55,674 bases of DNA, taken from contig JAGOVF010000003.1 of assembly GCA_018060885.1 (NCBI GenBank), positions 1-55,674 of the forward strand. Direction: 5' to 3'. A model generated the notes under the pieces. The model ran no database searches and had not been told where the DNA came from. It saw only the letters and a program-made list of their open reading frames with translations. Shown here in pieces: positions 1-8,163 of the stretch. Each line of letters opens with the position of its first letter. The first letter of the stretch is position 1. Made by a program: the position numbers and the translations under genes. Source of the DNA: Oligoflexales bacterium (GTDB taxonomy: Bacteria; Bdellovibrionota_B; Oligoflexia; Oligoflexales; JAGOVF01).

Positions 1-31
1 CTATAGTGTAGTTCTTATGAGAGGAACAAAA

Positions 32-1345
32 ATGAAAAAACCAAAAGCCGTACCACAATCCTTTCTGACCCGAGGGGCAAAACTGTTCAAATCGAGTGCC
101 CTTATGGTTACACAGGAGATCGCAGCTCGTACTCTCGCAAGCCTTAGCAAAAAAAATCCTGAAGGTATGGCTGAAACAAGAATAAAACAAGCGCTCGAAC
201 TAGTTTCTACACTCGGCGATCTGCGCGGCGCAGCCATGAAAGCTGGACAATTGCTGAGTTTAGAATTAAGCGACCTACTGCCAAAAGAAGTTGTAACTAT
301 ACTTAGCCAACTGCACGACCAGTCATCACAAATTCCTTTTTCTGACGTTAAAAAAATCCTCATCAAAGAACTTGGTGAGGAAAAATTCTCAAAATTAATT
401 CATCTCAGCCATGAACCCATTGCAGCCGCTAGTATTGGCCAAGTTCACAGTGCGACTATTAACGGACAAAAAGTTGCAATAAAAGTGCAATTTCCAGGAG
501 TCGCTAAGAGTATAGACAATGATCTGGCTGTTTTAAAAAAGATTGTACAAGGCCTGCTTTTTGCCTTTGGTAAAAGCTCAATGCGTCTGGAAGATATTTT
601 TTTAGAAATCAAAACGAGCCTTAAAAAAGAAGTCGACTATCATCTAGAAGCAGCTTCTATTCGCGAATTTCAAGAAGCCTTTGCTGATGATAAACGTTTT
701 GTCATCCCGCAGGTTTTTTCTGAATTTTCCAGCAAACGCGTATTAACAATGAGTTTTGAATCCGGAACGCGAATTCGAGAGTGGCTCAACTCCGAACCAG
801 AAGCTAAGCAAGTAAAAGTTTTTTCGGATTTGGTTTTATCTCTTTTAATTAAAGAATTTTTTGAACTAGGAATGATGCAAACTGATCCAAACTATGGAAA
901 TTTTTTATATCGGCAGGATCTTGGACAAATTGTGTTATTAGACTTCGGAGCTACTAAAACATTTTCGAAAAAATTTCGCAAAGACCTTATTCGACTTATC
1001 AAAACTGCCGAAACTTCCAATGACGCCGCGTTAATTAGCTGTGCCAACAGCCTGGGGCTTATAGATCCTAGAGAGAATGAAAATGTTGAAAAAGAATTTA
1101 TCAGATTAATGAGTTTAGTTACGTTTATGTTTAGAGAAGAAAATCAGCCTTTTAGTTTCAATAATCCTGAATATCTACAAAATGTCCGGAGTACTACTCT
1201 AACTTTGATTCGAAATGTTCACTATTCAGCACCAGCGCGCCAACTTATTTTTCTAAATCGCAAACTCGGTGGAATGTTCCATCTTCTAAAAGAAGCTGGC
1301 GGCAAAATAAACATGCGCCCCTACTGGGAAAAAGTAAATAAATAG
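32..1345 (+). CDS. ABC1/AarF/UbiB-family atypical kinase
   Basis: This is a member of the ABC1 (AarF/UbiB) atypical kinase family, whose bacterial members support ubiquinone synthesis or lipid metabolism at the membrane. The protein has about 437 residues, close to the usual length. It shows the family KxGQ segment (MKAGQLLSLE), the Ala-rich nucleotide loop (AAASIGQVHSA), the invariant Lys in VAIKVQFPG, the catalytic-loop region QTDPNYGN and the metal-binding DFG in LLDFGATK. An ATG at 17 is also in frame, but the ATG at 32 is preferred because GAGGA at 21-25 sits 6 bases before it. The family is clear, while the substrate cannot be read from sequence. No ubiquinone genes are visible nearby, so a ubiB symbol is withheld. 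Confidence 0.9.
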   Translation: MKKPKAVPQSFLTRGAKLFKSSALMVTQEIAARTLASLSKKNPEGMAETRIKQALELVSTLGDLRGAAMKAGQLLSLELSDLLPKEVVTILSQLHDQSSQIPFSDVKKILIKELGEEKFSKLIHLSHEPIAAASIGQVHSATINGQKVAIKVQFPGVAKSIDNDLAVLKKIVQGLLFAFGKSSMRLEDIFLEIKTSLKKEVDYHLEAASIREFQEAFADDKRFVIPQVFSEFSSKRVLTMSFESGTRIREWLNSEPEAKQVKVFSDLVLSLLIKEFFELGMMQTDPNYGNFLYRQDLGQIVLLDFGATKTFSKKFRKDLIRLIKTAETSNDAALISCANSLGLIDPRENENVEKEFIRLMSLVTFMFREENQPFSFNNPEYLQNVRSTTLTLIRNVHYSAPARQLIFLNRKLGGMFHLLKEAGGKINMRPYWEKVNK

Positions 1346-1384
1346 ACTTTAAAAAGCAGCTGACTGTGATATTTTCGAATTCTC

Positions 1385-2002
1385 GTGAATTATTCTTTGC
1401 GAAAAATTTGGAAATTTATGAACCTCTATTTCAGACTAATTTCAGTTATTATTAAAGCTTTTTTTAGACCCAAGATGAAGCTAGATGATATTTCTACTAT
1501 TTCATTTAGAGTGCTGCCGCATGACTTAGATTTAAATTTTCATATGAACAACGGCCGTTATCTGACATTGATGGATCTTGGTCGCTTGGATTTGACTGTG
1601 CGGACGGGGTTGCTTGGTGCCTTCTTTAAGAATAAGTGGCAACCCTTGGTGGCTTCAGAAACCATAAGATTCCGCCGTGCCCTGGCACCTTTCCAAAAAT
1701 TCGACCTCAGTACGAGATTTATTGGATGGCAAAATCATTGGCTATTTATGGAACAAATTTTTATTGCAGACTCGGAAATTGTTGCAGTTGCTTATGTTAA
1801 AGCTGTATTTAAATCTAAAAAAGGCAAGGTAAATGGGGAGGAAATAGCAAAGGCTTTAAATATTCCAGCAAAATCTAAAGATCCAGGTTCTTTTATTGAT
1901 AAATGGTTAGAATTTGAACATGACAGTAAAAGCAGTTACTATGAGGTCGAGCAACGAAGAACTAAGGTAGAACTTAAAAATAAGGATAAAACTGAAAAAT
2001 GA
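1385..2002 (+). CDS. hotdog-fold acyl-CoA thioesterase-like protein (4HBT_2/THEM6 type)
   Basis: The protein resembles THEM6-like members of the 4-hydroxybenzoyl-CoA thioesterase superfamily, which hydrolyse acyl-CoA esters. The core begins near residue 38 with a typical strand and then HMNNGRYLTLMDLGR, the conserved family segment around the first helix. It is preceded by a hydrophobic stretch (residues about 12-28) that could anchor it to the membrane. The GTG at 1385 has no clear Shine-Dalgarno sequence. An ATG at 1418 would remove only the first 11 residues and is an equally plausible start. The stop overlaps the next gene by 4 bases (ATGA), so the two are translationally coupled. The physiological substrate is unknown. 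Confidence 0.75.
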   Translation: MNYSLRKIWKFMNLYFRLISVIIKAFFRPKMKLDDISTISFRVLPHDLDLNFHMNNGRYLTLMDLGRLDLTVRTGLLGAFFKNKWQPLVASETIRFRRALAPFQKFDLSTRFIGWQNHWLFMEQIFIADSEIVAVAYVKAVFKSKKGKVNGEEIAKALNIPAKSKDPGSFIDKWLEFEHDSKSSYYEVEQRRTKVELKNKDKTEK

Positions 2003-2478
2003 AAACATTAATTATTTGTCTTATACTATCTTTTGCAAATCCAGCTTATTCCGAGTCCGTTTCTAAAGAAAAGGCTGTGAAAACACAAACACCGAGCGAA
2101 GCCGCGACTAAACCTGAAATAAAAGTCGAGGAAAATTCCGGCGCTAAAAAGCCAGATTCCACTAGTAAAATTTCTTCTACGAAAATCAAAGGCACAATCG
2201 TAAAATCTCGAGTTGAAAAAGGCGTCAATGCTTCGGAAGTTTTGGTCATGGTGGCGACAAAAAATGGCAACGAAACAGTGCATCTTGGCCCCGAGTGGTA
2301 CATAAAAAATCACAGCCTGACTCTACAAGAAGGGCAAACCCTTGAAGCTCACGGCTGGCAATCTGATATGAAAGGTCAACGCCTGTTTATGGCAATGGAT
2401 GTTGAAGTTGGAACTTGGCGCATGACTTTAAGAGATGCATATGGTCGGCCGATGTGGCGAGGCGGACCTAAAAAATAA
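1999..2478 (+). CDS. exported small beta-barrel (OB-like) protein, function unknown
   Basis: This is a 159-residue protein with a Sec signal peptide (hydrophobic residues 4-16, likely cleavage after AYS), a Lys/Ser/Pro-rich low-complexity linker to about residue 60, and a compact C-terminal domain. The domain starts KIKGTIVKSRVEKG and contains the pattern LGPEWYIKNHSLTLQEGQ and ends near DAYGRPMWRGG. It looks like the small OB-like nucleic-acid or metal-cofactor-associated domains found in periplasmic proteins, but I cannot name the family with certainty. The start overlaps the thioesterase stop by 4 bases, placing both in one transcript. It converges tail to tail with the cyclase gene, leaving a single base between the stops and no terminator. 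Confidence 0.65.
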   Translation: MKTLIICLILSFANPAYSESVSKEKAVKTQTPSEAATKPEIKVEENSGAKKPDSTSKISSTKIKGTIVKSRVEKGVNASEVLVMVATKNGNETVHLGPEWYIKNHSLTLQEGQTLEAHGWQSDMKGQRLFMAMDVEVGTWRMTLRDAYGRPMWRGGPKK

Positions 2479-2479
2479 G

Positions 2480-4093
2480 CTAAGCTGATATTTTGATATC
2501 TTCTAATAGTGCATCTGTCGACTCGGCATTTTCTGCAACAGGGTCAATATCAATTCGCGGCATTGTTTTTATTTTTTTCAATTTTAGTGGCGCACTAGCT
2601 TCTTGAATTCTCGGCACCTCTAAAACTTTTTCTACATTGTGTTCTTTAATATTATCATAAACTGTTAAAAGATTGGGTGAACTGCCTTTTATGCATTCTT
2701 GACATTCAACTGAATAAATTCCGGTTTGACTTACAGCAATGCTTGCACTTTCATGTCCAAACTCACATTTAATATTCTTTTGTTCTAAACCAGAATCTAA
2801 ACCACTTGAACCGAGCAATGTATAAAGACTTTGCATGTCTTTGCCAAACCCCTTGACCATTTGATCGCCATGATGTTTGAAGAAAAATCGAGATTTATCT
2901 AATTTTTGAGCAAGCTCTTGCGATATTAGAATTTCATTTTTCTCAGCCAGCTGACAAAGCCTTGAAGCAAGATTTATTGGCCTACCTACTGCAGTATATG
3001 ATCTAAAAAAATCATCGTGACCATAAAAACCAACATTTGCCAAACCGCTCGCCACACCAAACCTAACTTGAAAGGGGCCCTGCCATGATTCTGCATACGA
3101 ATCTTGGTTTTCAGCAATTTTTTGTCTAATCTCTAATGATGCGAGTAAAACACGCTCAATATAGTCATTTTGCTCAACTGGGTCATTTGAAAAAGCCAGA
3201 ACACCATCACCTAGAAATTTATCGATTGTAATATCGTATTTTAAGAACGATCTAATAGTGTGATCCATAAACATCGAAATCACTCTATCAACATGATCTT
3301 TTTTAATCTCATTCATTTTTTCTGTAGAACCCACAATATCTACAAATACGACGCAAATTTCTGAGTTATGACACTTTTGATTTAAAGACAATTTTCCGGA
3401 TGCCAAGCCTTCGACTATTTGAGGACTAAATTGTTTTGCAAGTTCTGTTAGCTTTATCCCCTCAATAGACTTTTCAATAATAGTCACTTCTCGTTCATTC
3501 AATTCGTTATAAAGACCAAGTCTTGATTTTACCTCACGCACTCGACTCTGCTGATTCACAATTCGCACTAACAGCCCGACGGCAGCAGAAATGGCCAACA
3601 AAGTGGCATAGCTCAAATATTCAAGTCCCGAATGCTTTTCCATATAGATCAACTGTATACAGCTCGGGGCATAACTTATAAGCATCACCATAATAAAACT
3701 GGCTTGTGACCAATTGACCAAAGCTAATGCCGCCATTCCGATTGCACTTGCAATACCCAGTATCCAAGGATAATTCGAAATTGGATTTTGATACTGGTGC
3801 AACGATAAATAAATCAGTGCTAACAAGATCAGGCCACTACGCTCCTGATGTTTATAATTTTTTAACTTAGCAATCCAACGCCCAAGAATTATTGCTGCAA
3901 GCAAAGGTAAAGACTGTGATAGAAATTTTAGCAAAGAAATAGATGTAAATTGCATGCTATATGAGACGACGAAGACCATTAACAAAGGAAGAGCCAAAAG
4001 AGAAAGGACGGAAATCTGCCCCAAAAAATCCGCTTCGCGCTCTTGCTTAAGCATCCTCAAAATTTCGTCATTTTTTTTCGAAAAAAATTTCAT
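2480..4093 (-). CDS. membrane-anchored class III adenylate/guanylate cyclase
   Basis: The protein has 537 residues. The N-terminal 180 residues hold about five or six predicted membrane segments. A linker is followed by a class III cyclase homology domain (about 243-400). The two metal-binding aspartates are visible as D252 (VFVDIVGS) and D296 (DKFLGDG). K292 is at the position that normally recognises adenine, and N374/R378 of the transition-state pair are present (INLASRLC), so the enzyme should be active and more likely makes cAMP than cGMP. The C-terminus carries two Cys pairs (CEFGH and CQEC) that may form a small zinc site. It overlaps the upstream PilZ-like gene by 4 bases, so both are co-translated. 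Substrate choice remains an inference from one residue. Confidence 0.85.
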   Translation of the reverse strand: MKFFSKKNDEILRMLKQEREADFLGQISVLSLLALPLLMVFVVSYSMQFTSISLLKFLSQSLPLLAAIILGRWIAKLKNYKHQERSGLILLALIYLSLHQYQNPISNYPWILGIASAIGMAALALVNWSQASFIMVMLISYAPSCIQLIYMEKHSGLEYLSYATLLAISAAVGLLVRIVNQQSRVREVKSRLGLYNELNEREVTIIEKSIEGIKLTELAKQFSPQIVEGLASGKLSLNQKCHNSEICVVFVDIVGSTEKMNEIKKDHVDRVISMFMDHTIRSFLKYDITIDKFLGDGVLAFSNDPVEQNDYIERVLLASLEIRQKIAENQDSYAESWQGPFQVRFGVASGLANVGFYGHDDFFRSYTAVGRPINLASRLCQLAEKNEILISQELAQKLDKSRFFFKHHGDQMVKGFGKDMQSLYTLLGSSGLDSGLEQKNIKCEFGHESASIAVSQTGIYSVECQECIKGSSPNLLTVYDNIKEHNVEKVLEVPRIQEASAPLKLKKIKTMPRIDIDPVAENAESTDALLEDIKISA

Positions 4094-5499
4094 TTTCGAA
4101 TAAATCCAAATATATTAGCCAATCCACCAACATCAGAGTACTGTATCAAATCTACTGTGTTAGGATTTATCAAATTTTCTACATCTTTCACATCACGCCC
4201 AACAAAATAATATCCAAAAAATATTCTTGAAAAATTTTGTAAGTCTCTATTGTTCACAAGATTTGATACATAAAGAAGCGCACCGAGTTTTAATGCGCTA
4301 AACATCTTTGTCAATAAAAGCCTCGCTAAAGAATCTGCCACAGAATTTAACAAGCCGCCAACAAAGACAAGATCAAATTGATTGCTCGGAATCAGCGAAA
4401 TCGCCTGATTCATCGGTTGGCATATCATTTCGAAGTCAAATTTTACTCCGCGATTTAGACAAATTTCTCTCACCGATTTCTTAACTTCGCGCAAAATGTC
4501 AATTTCACCACCAACAACCGAAACTTTAAGTCGCTCAAGATCCACTTGTGGCAATCTCTCCGCCGCCAACTCCAAGAGACCGCCAATATCACTTCCAAAA
4601 AACAGTATTTCGACCACACCTGATTTTGACTTATCTAAGTGTTCACGAAGCCTTGTAAAAAATGATTGTTCAACCTTTGTACCGACTTTTAACAAATAAC
4701 TACTTAAAAAATATCTATTCATGGCCGCATTAATCAAGTTTGTATCAAAATTGGGACCTGTTAGATCGGAGCCTTTCGACTTTAGATGAGATCCAAGAAT
4801 TGTTTTTTGATGGCTAATCTTTTGCAAAACTTCACACGGTCCGATGAGGGGGATTAACGCTTGGTGTAGCTGGTCCTGATAGTGACCGTCTTCGATATTA
4901 TTGGGCCCGAGTATTTGTTTGATAAATTCCGCAAAAATTTCTGCAATTTTATGCTCAATAAACTTTATTGCATAGCAGCCGACTTGCTGTCCAGATGAAG
5001 CTTTTTCCTTGTCTATTAAATTTGTTTTCAAATATGAATCATTTAACAAATGAATCCGTTCTTTCAATAGCAGTACTGCAAGTTGAATGGAATCAGGAAT
5101 TGCACTAATTGTTTTTTCTTTGCTTAAATAGTCATTCGTCAGATCTATTGCCTGTCTGGCCCGAAAAATTTCGCTTATATTTATAGGCTCATCCACCACT
5201 TCAAAAGCAATTTTATACACACCAAAATCCAGTTGTTCTTGTCGCAAAGCTACAATAGATATCGTGTCCAAAGGCATTTTTTGCAGAGAGAGCAAAGCTT
5301 TAATTGGACTCGATAAATTCTTTGGGATTCTTGTCGCTTTTACAGCAACTCCAAAGGAGCTGTAGTTTAAAATTTGAAATTCTTCTTGATCGATACGAAG
5401 CGAAAGCGGGTAGCTCTCTTTGTTCTCAAATCGAACTTCACGAACAATGTCTTTCTTCTGATTTTTTTGTACTTGATCTTGCGTTTGAATTAATTGCAA
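4090..5499 (-). CDS. PilZ-like domain fused to a SAM-methyltransferase-like domain
   Basis: Residues about 18-115 look like a PilZ domain: a beta-rich segment with NYSSFG, matching the (D/N)xSxxG half of the c-di-GMP signature. The upstream RxxxR half is poor (REVR), so c-di-GMP binding is doubtful. The C-terminal 220 residues have a Rossmann methyltransferase outline: the glycine loop GSDIGGLLE, an acidic end of strand 2 (VVGGEID) and strand 4 NQFDLVFVGGLL. The start is TTG at 5499, chosen because AGGGGG (5510-5505 on the minus strand) lies 5 bases before it. That Shine-Dalgarno sequence is embedded in a perfect 8-bp hairpin. The downstream cyclase overlaps by 4 bases, so a second-messenger output or chemotaxis-like control is plausible. 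The substrate is unknown. Confidence 0.65.
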   Translation of the reverse strand: MQLIQTQDQVQKNQKKDIVREVRFENKESYPLSLRIDQEEFQILNYSSFGVAVKATRIPKNLSSPIKALLSLQKMPLDTISIVALRQEQLDFGVYKIAFEVVDEPINISEIFRARQAIDLTNDYLSKEKTISAIPDSIQLAVLLLKERIHLLNDSYLKTNLIDKEKASSGQQVGCYAIKFIEHKIAEIFAEFIKQILGPNNIEDGHYQDQLHQALIPLIGPCEVLQKISHQKTILGSHLKSKGSDLTGPNFDTNLINAAMNRYFLSSYLLKVGTKVEQSFFTRLREHLDKSKSGVVEILFFGSDIGGLLELAAERLPQVDLERLKVSVVGGEIDILREVKKSVREICLNRGVKFDFEMICQPMNQAISLIPSNQFDLVFVGGLLNSVADSLARLLLTKMFSALKLGALLYVSNLVNNRDLQNFSRIFFGYYFVGRDVKDVENLINPNTVDLIQYSDVGGLANIFGFIRK

Positions 5500-5503
5500 T
5501 TTC

Positions 5504-5543
5504 GCCCCCTGAACAAAGCTTTTTTTATGCTTCGGCAGGGGGC
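5504..5543 (-). promoter_or_regulatory. hairpin sequestering the Shine-Dalgarno of the PilZ-like gene
   Basis: On the minus strand GCCCCCTG (5543-5536) pairs perfectly with CAGGGGGC (5511-5504). An inner AAGC/GCTT stem lies around an A-rich loop. The 3' arm contains AGGGGG, the only ribosome-binding site for the TTG start at 5499. The structure therefore masks initiation unless it is opened by temperature, a ligand, a protein or a translating ribosome. It lacks a U-tract on the minus strand, so it does not look like a terminator for the upstream protease gene. Confidence 0.55.
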
Positions 5544-5616
5544 TGTTTTGCTATAGATTTAGGGAGTTATTTAATTTTATACTATCTAAACAAATCAAAG
5601 AACATACAATGATTTC

Positions 5617-7110
5617 TTATTGTAACACCTCGGCCAACTCAAACTCAGCAATATCAACACCATAATCAATTCTTATATTAAGGCCACTTCTTACTTTGTT
5701 TTTATTTATTGAGATCAAAGTTCGATTTTCTGACTTATACGCGTTATTAATAATCGTAATTGGAAATGTACGGCCTTCGATTTTAAGTTTTCCTGTTTGA
5801 ATAAAGGAGGCGTGACACGCTGACTTCATGCCAATACTAGCAACTGGACTAGCAATTCCTGATCGATAGTAAACTAGTTGATTAAATATAGGCTGGTATT
5901 TTGTAAGCACTTGGCTATTGATATCAATAGATAAGTCACCTTCAATAATGCTTTCATTGCCAAATTCATCTCGCACTTTAAAGATTAGATTATATCCCCT
6001 CTTAACTTTGTAACGGCTTTTTGAAGGTGTTTCTTCGAAAGAATCTTGGACAAAATTTAATTCAATATCAATTGAATTTTTTCCTGCTTTTTTATTAAAT
6101 TTGGCATTTAGAACTTTATCTAAAAAATTTAAATTTTGGTCATATTCGTTTTCATTACTCAATCTTGGAAAGCCCATTTTTAATTTCAATTTTTTATTAG
6201 CACCACAATCATCGTAAAGTGTATTTTGATGATCAATTGCAAGATTGCTAAAATATGCAGGCCACTTATTTAAAAAAAGTCTTTGATACAAATCTGCTCG
6301 CATAATTGTGCCCTCAATGTGTGGCACTCCGAGTACATGTCCAATTTCATGTAGGAATACATTTTCTAATTTCTTTTTGTTTTGCTGCCAATTTAGTTTC
6401 ATAGAAAAATTCCGTTTTTCTATAGTTTGAGAACTACCTGCTATATAAATAAACCCCTTGCTCCAAGTCAAAGAACGTTCTAAGAACTTTCTTTGCGTAA
6501 AAGCTACTGGATGATTGTTATTTTGTTGCAGCATTTCAATTTCTTTATTATTCCCTCCAATCATTACCCTAAGATCTATAGTTTCGTCGCAGAAGCTCAT
6601 AATTTGGTAGTTCATGGCTATTGATACTTTAGCTCTAGGCATCCAATTGAAATTAATAATTCCTTCGCTAAAATCAAAATCTGATCGATCAAAGCTATAA
6701 ACTCTTGGCGTGTTCTTATTCAAGTATGAGTTCCATATATCCCAAGCCTTCGTAAAAGCCTGTTCAAAATAGTCCGTATTTTTTACATTCTTATCTTGAT
6801 TATCAAAGCAAACTCGAATGGTACGACTTGGATCAGAGAACCAGATCGCATTTTTGACAATATTCGGTGTTTCAATCGCATTGCCTTGGTCGTGCCCAAG
6901 TTGAAAATATTGATCCATTTGATCAGCAGGTCCCCAAAATTCTTTTGAAGAGTCTTGTGGGATGCATTGAGTGGCCTGCCCAAGCAGATTTGTGATCGAT
7001 CCATCTATTGGTAAACCGATTCCTTTTAAAACTTCGTCGCTAGCAAAACAAGGCATTAGAGAGGAAAGCCAAGCCGCGGCCGCACATAAAAGAAAAAAAT
7101 TACTTCTCAT
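5617..7110 (-). CDS. secreted zinc metalloprotease, metzincin (matrixin-like)
   Basis: The 497-residue protein has a signal peptide (hydrophobic residues 4-20, cleavage near CFA-SD). The full metzincin zinc site HEIGHVLGVPH is at 254-264 (H254, E255, H258, H264), followed by a Met-turn candidate at M270 in GTIMRAD. The N-terminal region 90-175 has the pattern of a matrixin-type protease domain, including a solvent strand VSIAMNYQI before the active-site helix. The C-terminal 200 residues are beta-rich and may be a binding or barrier domain. It should act outside the cytoplasm on protein substrates. A good Shine-Dalgarno (AAGGGG) precedes the ATG, and only 27 bases separate it from the TIGR02147 regulator upstream, so the two probably share a transcript. 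The exact MEROPS family is uncertain. Confidence 0.85.
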   Translation of the reverse strand: MRSNFFLLCAAAAWLSSLMPCFASDEVLKGIGLPIDGSITNLLGQATQCIPQDSSKEFWGPADQMDQYFQLGHDQGNAIETPNIVKNAIWFSDPSRTIRVCFDNQDKNVKNTDYFEQAFTKAWDIWNSYLNKNTPRVYSFDRSDFDFSEGIINFNWMPRAKVSIAMNYQIMSFCDETIDLRVMIGGNNKEIEMLQQNNNHPVAFTQRKFLERSLTWSKGFIYIAGSSQTIEKRNFSMKLNWQQNKKKLENVFLHEIGHVLGVPHIEGTIMRADLYQRLFLNKWPAYFSNLAIDHQNTLYDDCGANKKLKLKMGFPRLSNENEYDQNLNFLDKVLNAKFNKKAGKNSIDIELNFVQDSFEETPSKSRYKVKRGYNLIFKVRDEFGNESIIEGDLSIDINSQVLTKYQPIFNQLVYYRSGIASPVASIGMKSACHASFIQTGKLKIEGRTFPITIINNAYKSENRTLISINKNKVRSGLNIRIDYGVDIAEFELAEVLQ

Positions 7111-7137
7111 AGAAGGACACCCCTTATAATCTCTAAG

Positions 7138-7965
7138 TTAAAGACTTTCTCGAGAACTTACTGGTATTAACTGTACGTTGAGTTGATAAACTTCAGTCTT
7201 ATCGCCCTTCTCTAAAAACTCGCACAAGCTACGACGAAATTCTTTAATGACTTCCCTCGCTTGATCAATTTTTTTGGGGTCAATTGCCATCGTTATAGAA
7301 GTGACATCACGAAGTTCAGGGGGTATAGCATCTAAACCCTGAGCAGCAAATATAAGTTTATCTTTTAGTGACTTGCGTAGGGCGCTCGTGGGATAATACA
7401 TTCCAGTACTAGAGTGGGTGACTTTATAAGCATCTTTAGTCTTTTCAATTAGTCCCGCTCTCTCGAGCCTTCTCAACATCCCAACAACTTCAACTTTGTT
7501 CATAAATAGGCGTTTAGCAATCCATCCTTCATCTGACTTAAAATCTTTAGTTTCTATAAGGCTCAAAATTGCAAAATGTTTCCAATTTGCAACAAGCTCA
7601 AATGCTTCTTCATTCAATATATGATATTCTGCCGAAGACTTTATTTTGCCAACAGCCCCAGATCTTTTTCCATTATCCCCCCCTAGGTGCTCGTCCAACC
7701 AGGCGCGTTCAATACTGTCGACTTCTAATCGTTCAATAATTCGATTCGCAAGTGTCCGAGATAGTCGGCGCTTTCCCGACATTAGCTCTGATAGAGCCCC
7801 TACAGAGATTGCGAGTTGTTTAGAAAATGCCCGAATTGAAAATCTTGGATTTATCTGAATTTTCTGCAAATACTTGCTACGCAGCCATTCCTCTGGGCTT
7901 TGAAAGCTTGGCCTATCTACATAAACCTCACTTATTGTGCCTAAATTTAAATCTAAACTTTGCAT
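7138..7965 (-). CDS. TIGR02147/DUF4423-family transcriptional regulator
   Basis: The 275-residue protein begins with a short lead and then a xenobiotic-response-element-type helix-turn-helix (FSIRAFSKQLAISVGALSE, followed by LMSGKRRLS). The middle (about 110-190) is a winged-helix-like segment with MNKVEVVGMLRRLERAGLIE, and the remainder matches the TIGR02147 pattern, including YYPTSALR. This family is abundant in Bdellovibrio-like and Fibrobacter genomes and is commonly found beside genes for exported proteins. Here it precedes a secreted metalloprotease by 27 bases on the same strand. A perfect 12-bp palindrome lies 7 bases upstream of its start, which suggests autoregulation. Targets are inferred only from position. 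Confidence 0.8.
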   Translation of the reverse strand: MQSLDLNLGTISEVYVDRPSFQSPEEWLRSKYLQKIQINPRFSIRAFSKQLAISVGALSELMSGKRRLSRTLANRIIERLEVDSIERAWLDEHLGGDNGKRSGAVGKIKSSAEYHILNEEAFELVANWKHFAILSLIETKDFKSDEGWIAKRLFMNKVEVVGMLRRLERAGLIEKTKDAYKVTHSSTGMYYPTSALRKSLKDKLIFAAQGLDAIPPELRDVTSITMAIDPKKIDQAREVIKEFRRSLCEFLEKGDKTEVYQLNVQLIPVSSRESL

Positions 7966-7971
7966 AAGTAC

Positions 7972-8007
7972 CTGTAATTACAGTATTTTATATGAGAACA
8001 CCTGTTC
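7972..8007. promoter_or_regulatory. candidate operators in the divergent TIGR02147/SGNH intergenic region
   Basis: CTGTAATTACAG at 7972-7983 is a perfect 12-bp palindrome directly upstream of the regulator start. GAACACCTGTTC at 7996-8007 is a second inverted repeat of the form GAAC-N4-GTTC, the half-site arrangement used by Gram-positive LexA boxes. The first is a good candidate for autoregulation by the HTH protein. The second could be an operator for either divergent gene. Binding proteins are inferred, not shown. Confidence 0.4.
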
Positions 8008-8113
8008 ACTTGCCGACGCTACCACAAATGAACAGTCCGCGTCAAGCCCCCCAAGAAAAGTTAGATTTATGTAAAAATAAGTATTGATTAATTGGCCAGT
8101 TAAGAAATAGGAT

Positions 8114-8145
8114 GAAGCTAACTTCAAAAAAACCAAGTTAGTTTC
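8114..8145 (+). promoter_or_regulatory. leader hairpin upstream of the SGNH hydrolase gene
   Basis: GAAGCTAACTT (8114-8124) and AAGTTAGTTTC (8135-8145) form an 11-bp stem (one G-U pair) around a 10-base A-rich loop. It sits just before the purine-rich AGGAAGAGGG that serves the downstream start. It has no following U-tract, so it is more likely a 5'-leader stability or translation element than a terminator. Confidence 0.4.
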
Positions 8146-8163
8146 AAGGAAGAGGGTAGCAAG

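Noticed and set aside
5304..5612. 102-codon plus-strand frame over the start of the PilZ-like gene
   Set aside because: It is antisense to a well-supported gene and its 3' part is only the translated hairpin region; no family resemblance.
7996..8007. GAACACCTGTTC as a LexA (SOS) box
   Set aside because: It fits the Gram-positive LexA pattern, but the neighbours are not SOS genes, and as I recall LexA of Bdellovibrio uses a different motif. Kept only as a generic operator candidate.
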